DNA of 64,000 bases, taken from assembly GCF_001586775.1 (NCBI RefSeq), contig NZ_LQXS01000006.1, positions 62,001-126,000 of the forward strand. Direction: 5' to 3'. This document shows, one piece after another, positions 19,701 through 27,409 of the stretch (its first letter is position 1; each line of letters starts with the position of its first letter). The stretch comes from Sphingobacterium populi (GTDB lineage Bacteria > Bacteroidota > Bacteroidia > Sphingobacteriales > Sphingobacteriaceae). The position numbers were made by a program, and so were the translations under genes. The notes under the pieces are model-generated. The model searched no databases, was not told the DNA's origin, and saw only the letters and a program-made list of their open reading frames with translations.

Positions 19701-19758
19701 TTTGCTTGCCGAGGTGCAGGCGCTAGATCAGAAATATCATCAAATTTTTGGACAATAA
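16750..19758 (+). CDS. DUF2723 integral membrane protein, probable GT-C-type glycosyltransferase (GT117)
   Basis: The 1002-residue product begins with TADRTTSWWDTGEFIASAYKL, the signature of DUF2723, where an acidic residue in the first outer loop is the probable catalytic base of a GT-C fold. About twelve membrane helices lie within residues 1-600; the remaining 400 residues are soluble and contain TPR-like helical pairs at the end. The human homologue TMEM260 is a protein O-mannosyltransferase, so an O-glycosylation role using lipid-linked sugar in the periplasm is reasonable but inferred. Such proteins are widespread in Bacteroidota. It is monocistronic with a strong terminator 4 nt after the stop. 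Confidence 0.85.
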   Translation: MNYNKWNNLTGWLCGLLATLVYILTADRTTSWWDTGEFIASAYKLQIVHQPGAPLFLMIQNIFSNLAGGDVTRVAFWMNIGSALCSGFTIVFLCWTITALVRKVLVKRGIEPNTTQRLQIISAGAIGALAYAFTDTFWYSAVESEVYAMSSLCTAVVLWLAVKWMHRSDQPDANRWLLLIAYVMGLSIGVHLLNLLTIPAIALLIYYQLSPTVHWKGILKTMVIGVGVLGFILWGIIQYTVKMAAYVDLAFVNSFHLPFGSGIAFFVILLIAGLIYGLVITNQRNKPIWNIALLATCFVLFGYSSYTFLPVRAQTEIALNNNNPDDVFSLYGYITREQYPSEPLLKGPTFNANPIDVNEQSFYRKDASKYTEISSNKSYVYDQEMLFPRVWSERHAAYYQNYLGLNDGQTPTQADNLNFFLGYQLNHMYWRYFMWNFVGRQNDTPNPMVSSFNGNWLSGIKAIDEVRLGGQQTLDPIFTKDPSRNTYFFLPLLIGIAGLIWHFRKSKRDALVISLLFFFTGIAIVLYLNQSPLQPRERDYAYAGSFYMFSIWIGMGVLAITELLRKRMALRWATGSAVIIGLLAAPTLLIIENWDDHDRSDRTMAKHMAYNYLESCAPNAILFTYTDNDTFPLWYLQEVEQVRRDVRVVNIGYLQSDWYLEQLMQDQADLKALPIHIDPQKIAKGVREVLHFVDMQIDGNVDVSTLLDIMLSDNQSNQLQLQNGKYANVLPTKNFQLPIDKEAVIAHQVVPKTWEDSIPEKLEWTYNKNYVSRAELGLMSLLVNNNWERPVYFFSRMPEEHTMGLNKYLVSEGLVHRLMPVERGQPTEQPTLVNMDTLYENITQKLQWGNLNQLAHLDTDSRFIYENYLYPDVLHLALQELRQQDELDKAGRVAAIAYKERPKQVNNLTQVYQNTLVIDTLYKTKQSSEANTMLQQNLAFLAADMDYKASVYASNQELDVRNIRLGMITLAMYTEMLQEEKHPALLAEVQALDQKYHQIFGQ

Positions 19759-19762
19759 ATAG

Positions 19763-19791
19763 AAAGAGCGGATTCTCATGATCCGCTCTTT
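19763..19791. terminator. Bidirectional terminator between the DUF2723 gene and glnS
   Basis: AAAGAGCGGAT (19763-19773) and ATCCGCTCTTT (19781-19791) surround a 7-nt loop, followed by TTGTTTTTC. It occupies the whole 41-nt gap between two convergent stops. Confidence 0.85.
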
Positions 19792-19799
19792 TGTTTTTC

Positions 19800-21470
19800 T
19801 TATCCTTTTTTCACTTCCTTAGCCCAAGAATCGCGCAGCGTCACCGTGCGATTGAAAACCAAGTGCTCTGGTGTAGATTTAGTATCTAAAGTATAATATC
19901 CCATCCGGATAAACTGATATCCTCTGCCCAGTTCAGCATTCGCCAGATCTGGCTCCACGTAAGCTTGCTCTACAATTTGCAAACTATCTGGGTTGATCGA
20001 TGCACGGAAATCTTCTGCGGCCGCAGGATTTTCGTCTTGGAACAAGCGATCGTACAAACGTACTTCCACCGTTTTGGCATGTGGTACAGATACCCAATGA
20101 ATGGTTCCTTTCACTTTCAGACCAGAGGTATCTTCTCCAGATTTGGAGTTTGGCAAATAGTTCACATGCACTTCGGTTACTTTTCCGGATTCGTCTTTCA
20201 CGAAATCATGACATTCTACGATGTACGCATGTTTTAGGCGAACTGACAAACCAGGACCCAAACGGAAGAATTTCTTTGGCGCATTCTCCATAAAATCTTC
20301 GCGCTCAATCCACAGCTCGCGGGAGAATGGAATCTCGCGTGAGCCTTCTCCTCCTTCTACTTCTGGATTATTCTCACCAACTAAGATTTCTTCTTTTCCC
20401 TCTGGATAGTTGGTTACGACTAATTTGATCGGATCGATCACGGCCATACGTCTCCAGGCTGTTTTATTAAGATCCTCGCGGATACAGAATTCCAACAAAC
20501 CTACATCGATCATATTCTCGCGCTTTTGTACACCGATGCGCTCACAGAAGTTGCGAATACTCGCCGGTGTATAACCACGACGGCGCAATCCCGAAATAGT
20601 TGGCATACGCGGATCATCCCAACTTTCTACCAAACCTTCGTTGACCAGTTGAAGCAGCTTACGCTTACTCATCACCGTGTAATTCAGATTTAGGCGTGAA
20701 AACTCGTATTGTTTGGACGGGAAGATTTCTAATTTATTGATCAACCAATCGTATAATGGACGATGTGGAATAAACTCCAACGTACAGATCGAATGCGTGA
20801 TTTTCTCAATCGCATCTGATTGACCGTGCGCGAAATCATACATCGGGTAGATCTTCCACTTATCGCCTGTACGGTGGTGGTTCGCATGCTTGATTCTATA
20901 TAACAAGGGATCGCGCAAGTGCATGTTTGGATTTGCCAAATCAATTTTTGCACGCAATACTTTTGCACCGTCTGGATATACGCCATCGCGCATTTCCTGA
21001 AACAATTGCAAATTCTCCTCGATCGAACGATCACGATACGGCGTAGGTACGCCCGGTTCTGTTGGAGTGCCTTTCCCAGCCGCAATTTCTTCGGCCGTGC
21101 TATCATCCACGTAAGCCAATCCTTTGCGTATTAACTCGACCGCGAAAGCGTATAACTGATCAAAATAATCAGAAGTGTACAATTCATTTGCCCACTGAAA
21201 GCCCAACCACTGAATGTCGCGTTTTATGCTTTCTACATATTCGGTATCCTCGGTAAGCGGATTAGTGTCGTCGAAACGTAGATTGGTCTGTCCGTTGTAT
21301 TTTTTCGCAATAGAAAAGTTTAAACAGATCGACTTGGCATGGCCAATATGAAGATATCCATTGGGCTCGGGCGGAAAACGGGTCAATACGCGACCATCAT
21401 TCTTACCCTCACTCAAATCAGTTTCTATGATTTCCTCAATAAAATTCAGTGATTTTTCTTCCTCTAACAT
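19800..21470 (-). CDS. glnS: Glutaminyl-tRNA synthetase
   Basis: The 556-residue class I synthetase charges tRNA-Gln directly. [14 protein letters not shown] gives the HIGH motif at residues 41-44, and VMSKRKL at 266-271 is the KMSKS equivalent. The anticodon-binding beta-barrel domains follow ([25 protein letters not shown]-like end). Length agrees with the E. coli enzyme (about 550). A Bacteroidota -7 box lies only 5 nt before the ATG, which would give a leaderless or nearly leaderless message. The presence of GlnRS implies the cell need not rely on the amidotransferase route for Gln-tRNA. Confidence 0.97.
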   Translation of the reverse strand: MLEEEKSLNFIEEIIETDLSEGKNDGRVLTRFPPEPNGYLHIGHAKSICLNFSIAKKYNGQTNLRFDDTNPLTEDTEYVESIKRDIQWLGFQWANELYTSDYFDQLYAFAVELIRKGLAYVDDSTAEEIAAGKGTPTEPGVPTPYRDRSIEENLQLFQEMRDGVYPDGAKVLRAKIDLANPNMHLRDPLLYRIKHANHHRTGDKWKIYPMYDFAHGQSDAIEKITHSICTLEFIPHRPLYDWLINKLEIFPSKQYEFSRLNLNYTVMSKRKLLQLVNEGLVESWDDPRMPTISGLRRRGYTPASIRNFCERIGVQKRENMIDVGLLEFCIREDLNKTAWRRMAVIDPIKLVVTNYPEGKEEILVGENNPEVEGGEGSREIPFSRELWIEREDFMENAPKKFFRLGPGLSVRLKHAYIVECHDFVKDESGKVTEVHVNYLPNSKSGEDTSGLKVKGTIHWVSVPHAKTVEVRLYDRLFQDENPAAAEDFRASINPDSLQIVEQAYVEPDLANAELGRGYQFIRMGYYTLDTKSTPEHLVFNRTVTLRDSWAKEVKKG

Positions 21471-21474
21471 GCTG

Positions 21475-21482
21475 CAAATTTA
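21475..21482 (-). promoter_or_regulatory. -7 box immediately upstream of glnS
   Basis: On the minus strand the sequence reads TAAATTTG, an exact TAnnTTTG match whose last base is 5 nt before the start codon. Transcription would begin at or next to the A of ATG. No clear -33 box was found. Confidence 0.4.
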
Positions 21483-21611
21483 GGTAATTCCTCGGTATAA
21501 TTGCTACACGTAAACGACGAAATCAGCTTGTAATACTTTGTGGAAATACCTTTCCATATTTGAATAAGCCGGCATTTATGGTGAACTTTATTTCTTCCTA
21601 ATATAAAATCC

Positions 21612-22877
21612 ATGACAAAGGTTGGCCTTTTCTTGTTATTCTTATTACTCTTTCCTTTTTTATTGCTTGCGCAACGCAAATCAAAACCTACTTTGTTGGT
21701 ATATGGAGGCGGCGTGGAGGCGTATGCCGCCGCTGTACAAGCCGCCCTTTCCAATGTGCCCACGCTGTGGGTTATTCCGCACGAAGCGCAAGCTACGATG
21801 AACCAAGATGAAGACTGGCTTCTCACTAAAAATTACTCATTGGATGGCGGCATCTGGATGAAACTCCTGATGGAAATGGCCGACCACAAAACGCCAAGTG
21901 ATAGCGTGGCTGTTGAAATAAAAAAACATATCGCAGCAGGACAATTGTGGATAGCGGCAGAGCGAATCGCAGCAAAACTACCAAACCTGACTTTAGTAGA
22001 AAACACCACCATCAAAAAGATTTCCTTAGGCAAAAGAGGTTGGCAAGTACAATTAAATGATCGTAAACGTTATGATTTTCGCGCTGTAATAGACGCTTCG
22101 ACGAAGCAAGAACTCGTAATCAGGATCCCAGAACAGGATCGCGGACAAGCTCAAACCGGTCAGGCCGGTTTTCTGGAAAGTGCTACTCAGAATTTACCTC
22201 GCACCACATTAGCGATAGGTGAAGATCATGGAAAGATCTACTCACTGACCGCTCCAGAATTATTCGGATCGGTTAAAAACAATTTTTTCTCTTTGCAAGC
22301 ATTAAGCGCTTTCGAACCTTCGGCAGGAAATATTCCGCTGCGCATGCATTATGCACAAGCTATTGGCGCTACCGCAGCTTACGTTACCTTTTTCAAGACT
22401 ACAATTGATAAAATAGATCTTCGCAAGTTACAATCCGAGTTACTGACTTATCATAGCAGACTGTTGCCCGTGTTGGATGTTGCCACAGAAAACCCACATT
22501 TTAAAAGCATACAGAAAATCTATCTAACTGGATTGTTCGCTATCGAACAAAATATGTTTGATCCTCAAAGAGAAGTGCTGTATGCGGAGATTCGTACAGT
22601 GCTCAATGCATTATATTCTCGAAGCCAACTTTGGTTTATGGAGCATGATGGTGAAGAACTATTGTGGAAAGATGCAATTGAATTGGTGACGTTTCTGGCC
22701 ACGCGTGGTCAAGAGGTAAACAGACAGATCACGGAAGATTGGCAAAAGAAATTTCATTTTGAAGGCGAGTACGATCCCGCAAGTGCCATTACGCGCGGCG
22801 AATTTGCAGTGATACTAGATCAATTTGCTGATCCTTATGGTATTGCTATCACACAGGCGGGTGAGATACGGAGATAA
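21612..22877 (+). CDS. Exported FAD-dependent-oxidoreductase-like protein, possibly degenerate
   Basis: The 421-residue product starts with a signal peptide (long leucine/phenylalanine stretch ending LLLAQ). Right after it, LLVYGGGVEAYAAAVQAAL resembles the N-terminal nucleotide-binding loop of FAD-dependent oxidoreductases (GxGxxG pattern), but the last glycine is replaced by Ala/Tyr. A second matching segment is AVIDASTKQELVIRI. The rest is helical with several acidic patches. It looks like the FAD_oxidored group, often secreted in Bacteroidota, with weakened cofactor-binding residues; it could be a non-catalytic relative. It diverges from glnS and ends in its own terminator. Export is clear, enzymatic function is not. 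Confidence 0.6.
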   Translation: MTKVGLFLLFLLLFPFLLLAQRKSKPTLLVYGGGVEAYAAAVQAALSNVPTLWVIPHEAQATMNQDEDWLLTKNYSLDGGIWMKLLMEMADHKTPSDSVAVEIKKHIAAGQLWIAAERIAAKLPNLTLVENTTIKKISLGKRGWQVQLNDRKRYDFRAVIDASTKQELVIRIPEQDRGQAQTGQAGFLESATQNLPRTTLAIGEDHGKIYSLTAPELFGSVKNNFFSLQALSAFEPSAGNIPLRMHYAQAIGATAAYVTFFKTTIDKIDLRKLQSELLTYHSRLLPVLDVATENPHFKSIQKIYLTGLFAIEQNMFDPQREVLYAEIRTVLNALYSRSQLWFMEHDGEELLWKDAIELVTFLATRGQEVNRQITEDWQKKFHFEGEYDPASAITRGEFAVILDQFADPYGIAITQAGEIRR

Positions 22878-22880
22878 TGA

Positions 22881-22903
22881 AAAAGCGGCCTTAGGCCGCT
22901 TTT
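22881..22903. terminator. Short bidirectional terminator
   Basis: AAAAGCGGCC and GGCCGCTTTT pair around TTA, with T-rich flank on the right and A-rich flank on the left. It serves both the FAD-like gene and the convergent carbonic anhydrase gene. Confidence 0.85.
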
Positions 22904-22930
22904 GTTTGTTTTGAATGGCTTATTTTAAGC

Positions 22931-23578
22931 CTATTGGTAGGCAAATACTTTACCTAGCTCATCATTAGATTCAAAAGTGCACTGCTGATCTACCAATTCA
23001 CCTGTTCCGATATTGATCACGACACCATGTACAGCCAGATCTTGGTTATTTTTCCAAGCATTTTGCACGATAGAAGTAGTACATAAGTTGAAAACTTGCT
23101 CATTTACATTTAGTTCAACTAATCGATCGACCCGCTTTTCTTCATCCTTAATAGCGTCAATTTCCTCGGCGTGCAAGCGATATACATCTTTAATGTGACA
23201 CAACCAGTTGTCGATAATACCGAATTGTTTTCTGCTTAATGACGCCGCTACACCACCACAACCATAATGACCAGCTACGATAATGTGCTTAATTTTCAAC
23301 ACATTTACCGCATAATCTAGCACCGAGAGCATACTCATATCCGAGTGCACGCACATATTGGCGATATTCCGATGTACAAATACTTCTCCTGGCTTACGAC
23401 CTGTAATCTCATTGGCAGGCACACGACTGTCGGCGCAACCAATCCACAGAATTTCTGGACTTTGCCCTTTTGCTAATTGCTGAAATCTGCCGGTTGTGTC
23501 TTTACTGACAAAATCTACCCAGCCTTTATTACCCTCCAAAATTTCATTGAAGCTTTGCTCTAAAGCTTGATTCTTCAT
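22931..23578 (-). CDS. can: Beta-class carbonic anhydrase
   Basis: The 215-residue product interconverts carbon dioxide and bicarbonate. The zinc ligands are Cys48, His104 and Cys107, seen in IGCADSRVPANE and VAGHYGCGGV; Asp50 and Arg52 form the conserved dyad next to the metal. HRNIAN, which helps form the active-site pocket, is also present. No signal peptide, so the enzyme is cytoplasmic and probably supplies bicarbonate for carboxylases. It stands alone between a terminator and a 241-nt gap in which no further gene was seen. Confidence 0.96.
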   Translation of the reverse strand: MKNQALEQSFNEILEGNKGWVDFVSKDTTGRFQQLAKGQSPEILWIGCADSRVPANEITGRKPGEVFVHRNIANMCVHSDMSMLSVLDYAVNVLKIKHIIVAGHYGCGGVAASLSRKQFGIIDNWLCHIKDVYRLHAEEIDAIKDEEKRVDRLVELNVNEQVFNLCTTSIVQNAWKNNQDLAVHGVVINIGTGELVDQQCTFESNDELGKVFAYQ

Positions 23579-23761
23579 AATATGTTGTTTTTTAGCTATC
23601 TAAGTTTACATTACTCTCATTTACAATCGCCATCGACCCTGCAAAAGTTGACTTCCCTTTGCATTAACCTAGCAAAATTTTCGCCAAAAATAGTGATACA
23701 TATGACACGATGCTTTTCTTGGCGAAAATTAACAAAATTTATATGTCCCGCGAGAATGTTC

Positions 23762-23769
23762 TATCTTTG
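23762..23769 (+). promoter_or_regulatory. -7 box for the sugar nucleotidyltransferase gene
   Basis: TATCTTTG matches TAnnTTTG exactly and lies 50 nt before the start codon. The -33 region is not a clear match. Confidence 0.45.
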
Positions 23770-23819
23770 GGCTGCTTTCAGTGAAAGATAACATTTAAAA
23801 AACGAAATAGCGTCATAAT

Positions 23820-24734
23820 ATGAGCAAACCCACACTAGTAGTACTTGCAGCCGGAATGGCTAGCCGTTATGGTTCTCTTAAACAGGTTGATGGCTTTGGC
23901 CCTCATAAGGAAACTATTATTGACTATTCTATTTATGATGCTATTCGTGCCGGTTTTGGCAAAGTGGTTTTCGTAATTCGTGAAGAATTTGAAGACGTAA
24001 TGCGCAGTACCTTTGACGAAAAACTCAAGGGCAAAATTGAGGTTGCTTACGCTTTCCAGAATTTTGATCTACGCCGTTTTGGGATTGATCGTGAGATCGA
24101 ACGTACAAAACCGTGGGGTACGGCGCACGCCGTGATGTCTGCCAAAGAACAGGTTCAAGAAAACTTCTGTGTAATCAATGCGGATGATTTCTATGGCTTT
24201 GATGCGTATGACAAGATGGCCAAATTTCTAACAGAAGACGCAACGAACAGCAATATGGCATCGATGGGGTTCCAATTGGGTAACACCATGTCTGATTATG
24301 GCTATGTTTCTCGTGGCGTGTGTGAAGTGGATTCGGCTGGCAATATGCAATCGGTCACCGAGCGTACTAATATCTTTTACGCAAAAGGCGACGATGACTC
24401 GAACATTATCGTATTCGAAGAAGAGGGAGAAAAACATCAGCTTCCATTCGACACGCGTGTATCAATGAACTTTTGGGGTTTCACGCCACATATATTCAAC
24501 GTGCTTCAAGATCTATTCCCAGATTTTGTCGCCAAAAATGCGGACAATCCGAAGGCAGAATTCTTCATCCCAACGATCCCTGATTATATGGTAAAGCAAG
24601 GTTTGGCAAATTTTAAAGTCATTCCGACTTCGTCCAAATGGTTTGGCGTGACATACAAAGAAGACAAACCCATCGTACAGGAAAGTATTTCTGAGTTAAT
24701 CAAAAACGGCACTTATCCTGCTAAGTTATTCTAA
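23820..24734 (+). CDS. Sugar-phosphate nucleotidyltransferase
   Basis: The 304-residue product has the nucleotide-binding loop LAAGMASRYGSLKQ at residues 8-21, the variant of the GxGxR motif in NTP-transferases, followed by the metal-binding INADDFYGFDAY near residue 120. It activates a sugar phosphate with NTP to give a nucleotide sugar for polysaccharide or lipid synthesis. The exact sugar cannot be read from sequence. It is convergent with rarA with only 5 nt between the stops and no hairpin visible there, so the two transcripts probably overlap. Start and codon use are unremarkable. Confidence 0.88.
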   Translation: MSKPTLVVLAAGMASRYGSLKQVDGFGPHKETIIDYSIYDAIRAGFGKVVFVIREEFEDVMRSTFDEKLKGKIEVAYAFQNFDLRRFGIDREIERTKPWGTAHAVMSAKEQVQENFCVINADDFYGFDAYDKMAKFLTEDATNSNMASMGFQLGNTMSDYGYVSRGVCEVDSAGNMQSVTERTNIFYAKGDDDSNIIVFEEEGEKHQLPFDTRVSMNFWGFTPHIFNVLQDLFPDFVAKNADNPKAEFFIPTIPDYMVKQGLANFKVIPTSSKWFGVTYKEDKPIVQESISELIKNGTYPAKLF

Positions 24735-24739
24735 TCGGA

Positions 24740-26020
24740 TTAGTACTTATATTTACTTTTCCATTTTTCGCGCAGAGAATGCCTTACTTTATCCTCGGCC
24801 GCATTGTGGCCGGGGTCATATAGTTTTGTTCCAGACAGCTCATTTGGCATAAATTCCTGATCTACAAAATTGCCTGGAAATGCGTGGGCATACTGGTATT
24901 CTGTTCCATAATCCAGCTCTTTCATCAGTTTGGTGGGCGCATTGCGCAAATGCAATGGCACTGATAAATCACCCGTGCGCTTTACTAAGGCTTGCGCCTG
25001 ATTAATCGCTTCGTACGCCGCATTGCTCTTCGCAGAGCTAGCCAGATAGGTCACCGTTTGGGACAAAATGATTCTCGACTCTGGCCAGCCAATCACATTA
25101 ACAGCTTGAAAACAATTATTCGCTAGCAATAACGCATTTGGATTGGCATTACCAATATCTTCAGAAGCCAGAATCAGCAGGCGTCTTGCGATAAATTTTG
25201 GATCTTCACCTCCAGCAATCATTCGCGCGAGCCAATACACGGCAGCATTGGGATCACTACCACGAATAGATTTGATAAAAGCTGAAATGATGTCGTAATG
25301 CTGCTCGCCTGTCTTATCATAGCGCGCCATGTTCTGCTGCACCTGCTTTAGCACAAAATCATTGTCAATGATTGCTTTTTGCTGATGTGCGGCCTGAGCA
25401 ACTAATTCCAGTACATTGAGCAACCGCCTGGCATCTCCGCCAGAGAGGCGCAGCAAAGCTTCATACTCTGTGATCTTGAGCTGCTGCTCTAGCAGTGTAT
25501 CGTCGGTGGTCAATGCATGCTGAATAATAGCTACCAACTGCTCTTCCGAAAGCGATTCTAACACATAAACTTGACATCGGGACAATAGTGCACTGATGAC
25601 TTCGAAAGAAGGATTCTCGGTGGTAGCGCCGATTAGAGTAACCAAACCTTTCTCTACAGCTCCCAGCAACGAATCTTGCTGCGATTTGGAGAAACGATGA
25701 ATTTCATCAATAAATAAAATCGGCTGCTCTTGATTGAACTCAAAAAGTTGGCGTGCTTTCTCGATCACTTCACGCACTTCTTTCACACCCGATTGAATGG
25801 CGCTCAGGCTAAAAAATGGCCGATCAATCTCTTTCGCAAAAAGTAGCGCCAGTGTGGTTTTGCCCACTCCTGGAGGCCCCCACAATATCATGGAAGGGAT
25901 ATTTTTTTGTTGAATTGCATTGTAAAGCACTGCGCCTTCGCCGACAATATGACTTTGACCGATATAGTCGGAAAGATTTTTGGGGCGCATGCGCTCTGCT
26001 AGAGGTATCTTCGTTGCCAT
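24740..26020 (-). CDS. rarA: Replication-associated recombination protein A (AAA+ ATPase)
   Basis: The 426-residue product has Walker A GPPGVGKT at 48-55, Walker [11 protein letters not shown] near 100, sensor 1 [11 protein letters not shown], and the C-terminal MgsA-type tetramerisation region ([31 protein letters not shown]). RarA (MgsA) acts at stalled replication forks and is related to the clamp-loader subunits. Length and order are those of the E. coli protein (447). The gene is not linked to other replication genes here. Confidence 0.95.
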   Translation of the reverse strand: MATKIPLAERMRPKNLSDYIGQSHIVGEGAVLYNAIQQKNIPSMILWGPPGVGKTTLALLFAKEIDRPFFSLSAIQSGVKEVREVIEKARQLFEFNQEQPILFIDEIHRFSKSQQDSLLGAVEKGLVTLIGATTENPSFEVISALLSRCQVYVLESLSEEQLVAIIQHALTTDDTLLEQQLKITEYEALLRLSGGDARRLLNVLELVAQAAHQQKAIIDNDFVLKQVQQNMARYDKTGEQHYDIISAFIKSIRGSDPNAAVYWLARMIAGGEDPKFIARRLLILASEDIGNANPNALLLANNCFQAVNVIGWPESRIILSQTVTYLASSAKSNAAYEAINQAQALVKRTGDLSVPLHLRNAPTKLMKELDYGTEYQYAHAFPGNFVDQEFMPNELSGTKLYDPGHNAAEDKVRHSLREKWKSKYKY

Positions 26021-26126
26021 AGGCTCTGCCTTGTATTTTAGTCTTAGTAATGCCTGCTGACTAAGTTAACAGATTTCCTCCGGATTCCGTTTTCTGTTTA
26101 TCGCGAAAAGACATCAACTTACTCAA

Positions 26127-26134
26127 TACTTTTG
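26127..26134 (+). promoter_or_regulatory. -7 box for the TPR protein gene
   Basis: TACTTTTG matches TAnnTTTG exactly and ends 17 nt before the start codon. A -33 box at the usual spacing is not evident. Confidence 0.45.
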
Positions 26135-26151
26135 TATCTTAGCTTAGAACG

Positions 26152-27237
26152 ATGAAGCACATACAGAAGTTAGTTGTCACGGTAGGATCGCTTGGCATCC
26201 TTTGTGGCGCACAGGCCCAATCGGCAAAGCCGGCTACGGATTCAAATCCCAAATACAATCCCACGTTTGATGGGATTGGACCGAAGGTCTATTTTCTTCC
26301 TCCACCGCGTACTGAAAGTGAGATTCTAATCGATGAGTATGCCGAGAAAAGGACATTCCAAGACTCGATCGAACGCGCGATGCAGTTTGAGGATCTACTC
26401 ACCGAATTTCGGTTTACCAGTAAAAGGTATTTGGTTCAGCAGTATTACGCGACATTGCCAAGCACGACCGAAGAGTGGAATAAGGCTATCAATCAAGAAA
26501 CTTCATTGGGCAACACAGCGCTCGCAGCTGCTCTGATGAATGAGTATGCCTGGCTGTCGCTCAATCAGCATTATGTACCTCAAACAGTAGGTTTGCTTAT
26601 CGGCGCAGTGGAGCTGAATCATACGGGCATGCTAGAAAGTGACTTCTCGGATCTTCAACGTAATCTGGCAGATGTATATCTATACAATCACAATTATCGA
26701 GAGGCGGCAAGCCTACAAGAGCGCCTACTAGCAAAATTGGACCGGCGAAGCTCGATTGTAGACCAAGCACATGCTTATACAAAAATTGCATTAGTTCAGG
26801 CATATCTAAAAGATTATAAACTTGCTGAGAACTCGATCATTCGTAAGGCCATTCCGTTGTACAATCGTGCCAAAGATCGACAAAGTAAGGTGCTGGCATG
26901 GCAACTGTTGGCAGCCATCTATCAGATGCACGACAAACACACCGAAGCGCAGTGGTTTTTGATCCAGGCTCGCGACCTGGCTGCTAGCAGCAATTTTCGC
27001 CGCGAGCTCGGCAAAATAGAGTACATGCTTGCATCGTCTAAACTGGCGCAAAAAAACTACAAGGTAGCTTTGGCTGAATTTGCTAGAGCCGAAAAGTTGG
27101 CTATCGAAGAGCAAGATCCCCTCCTTCAGTTAGCGATACACGATAAAAAAGGGGAAGCGCATATCGCTTTATCTCAATTCAAAGAAGCCAAGGAGGAGTT
27201 GACACAATATTGGAAATTGCGCGAGAAGCTTTTTTAA
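26152..27237 (+). CDS. Exported tetratricopeptide-repeat protein
   Basis: The 361-residue product has a signal peptide (MKHIQKLVVTVGSLGILCGAQAQS) and then a polar linker. From about residue 110 to the end there is a chain of helical pairs with TPR-type spacing, for example NLADVYLYNHNYREAASLQERLL, AYLKDYKLAENSIIRKAIPLY and AQKNYKVALAEFARAEKLA. There is no kinase, histidine or DNA-binding domain, which excludes the common TPR sensor kinases. It probably acts as a periplasmic scaffold for protein contacts, partner unknown. It stands alone and ends near a 40-nt palindromic terminator. Confidence 0.8.
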   Translation: MKHIQKLVVTVGSLGILCGAQAQSAKPATDSNPKYNPTFDGIGPKVYFLPPPRTESEILIDEYAEKRTFQDSIERAMQFEDLLTEFRFTSKRYLVQQYYATLPSTTEEWNKAINQETSLGNTALAAALMNEYAWLSLNQHYVPQTVGLLIGAVELNHTGMLESDFSDLQRNLADVYLYNHNYREAASLQERLLAKLDRRSSIVDQAHAYTKIALVQAYLKDYKLAENSIIRKAIPLYNRAKDRQSKVLAWQLLAAIYQMHDKHTEAQWFLIQARDLAASSNFRRELGKIEYMLASSKLAQKNYKVALAEFARAEKLAIEEQDPLLQLAIHDKKGEAHIALSQFKEAKEELTQYWKLREKLF

Positions 27238-27330
27238 GTTATTTGGATGTAAGCTTTTGTCGAGCCCGTCCTCGCGCGAAGCGTAGAAACAAAACGGCAG
27301 CAATTGCTACTGCATCTCATACCACAAAAC

Positions 27331-27370
27331 AAACAAATGGTCGTAAGCTATAGCTTACGACCATTTGTTT
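27331..27370. terminator. Perfect 40-nt palindromic terminator
   Basis: The left half AAACAAATGGTCGTAAGCTA is an exact reverse complement of the right half. It lies between the convergent TPR gene (stop 27237) and the tail-specific protease gene (stop 27410). Its T-rich ends are inside the stem, so it is symmetrical. Confidence 0.8.
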
Positions 27371-27409
27371 TCATCAGAAATCTGATTAATACTTTATCGG
27401 AATTAATTG

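Noticed and set aside
20000-20293. Several open frames opposite glnS
   Set aside because: They mirror the coding frame of a well-supported synthetase and show no independent start signals.
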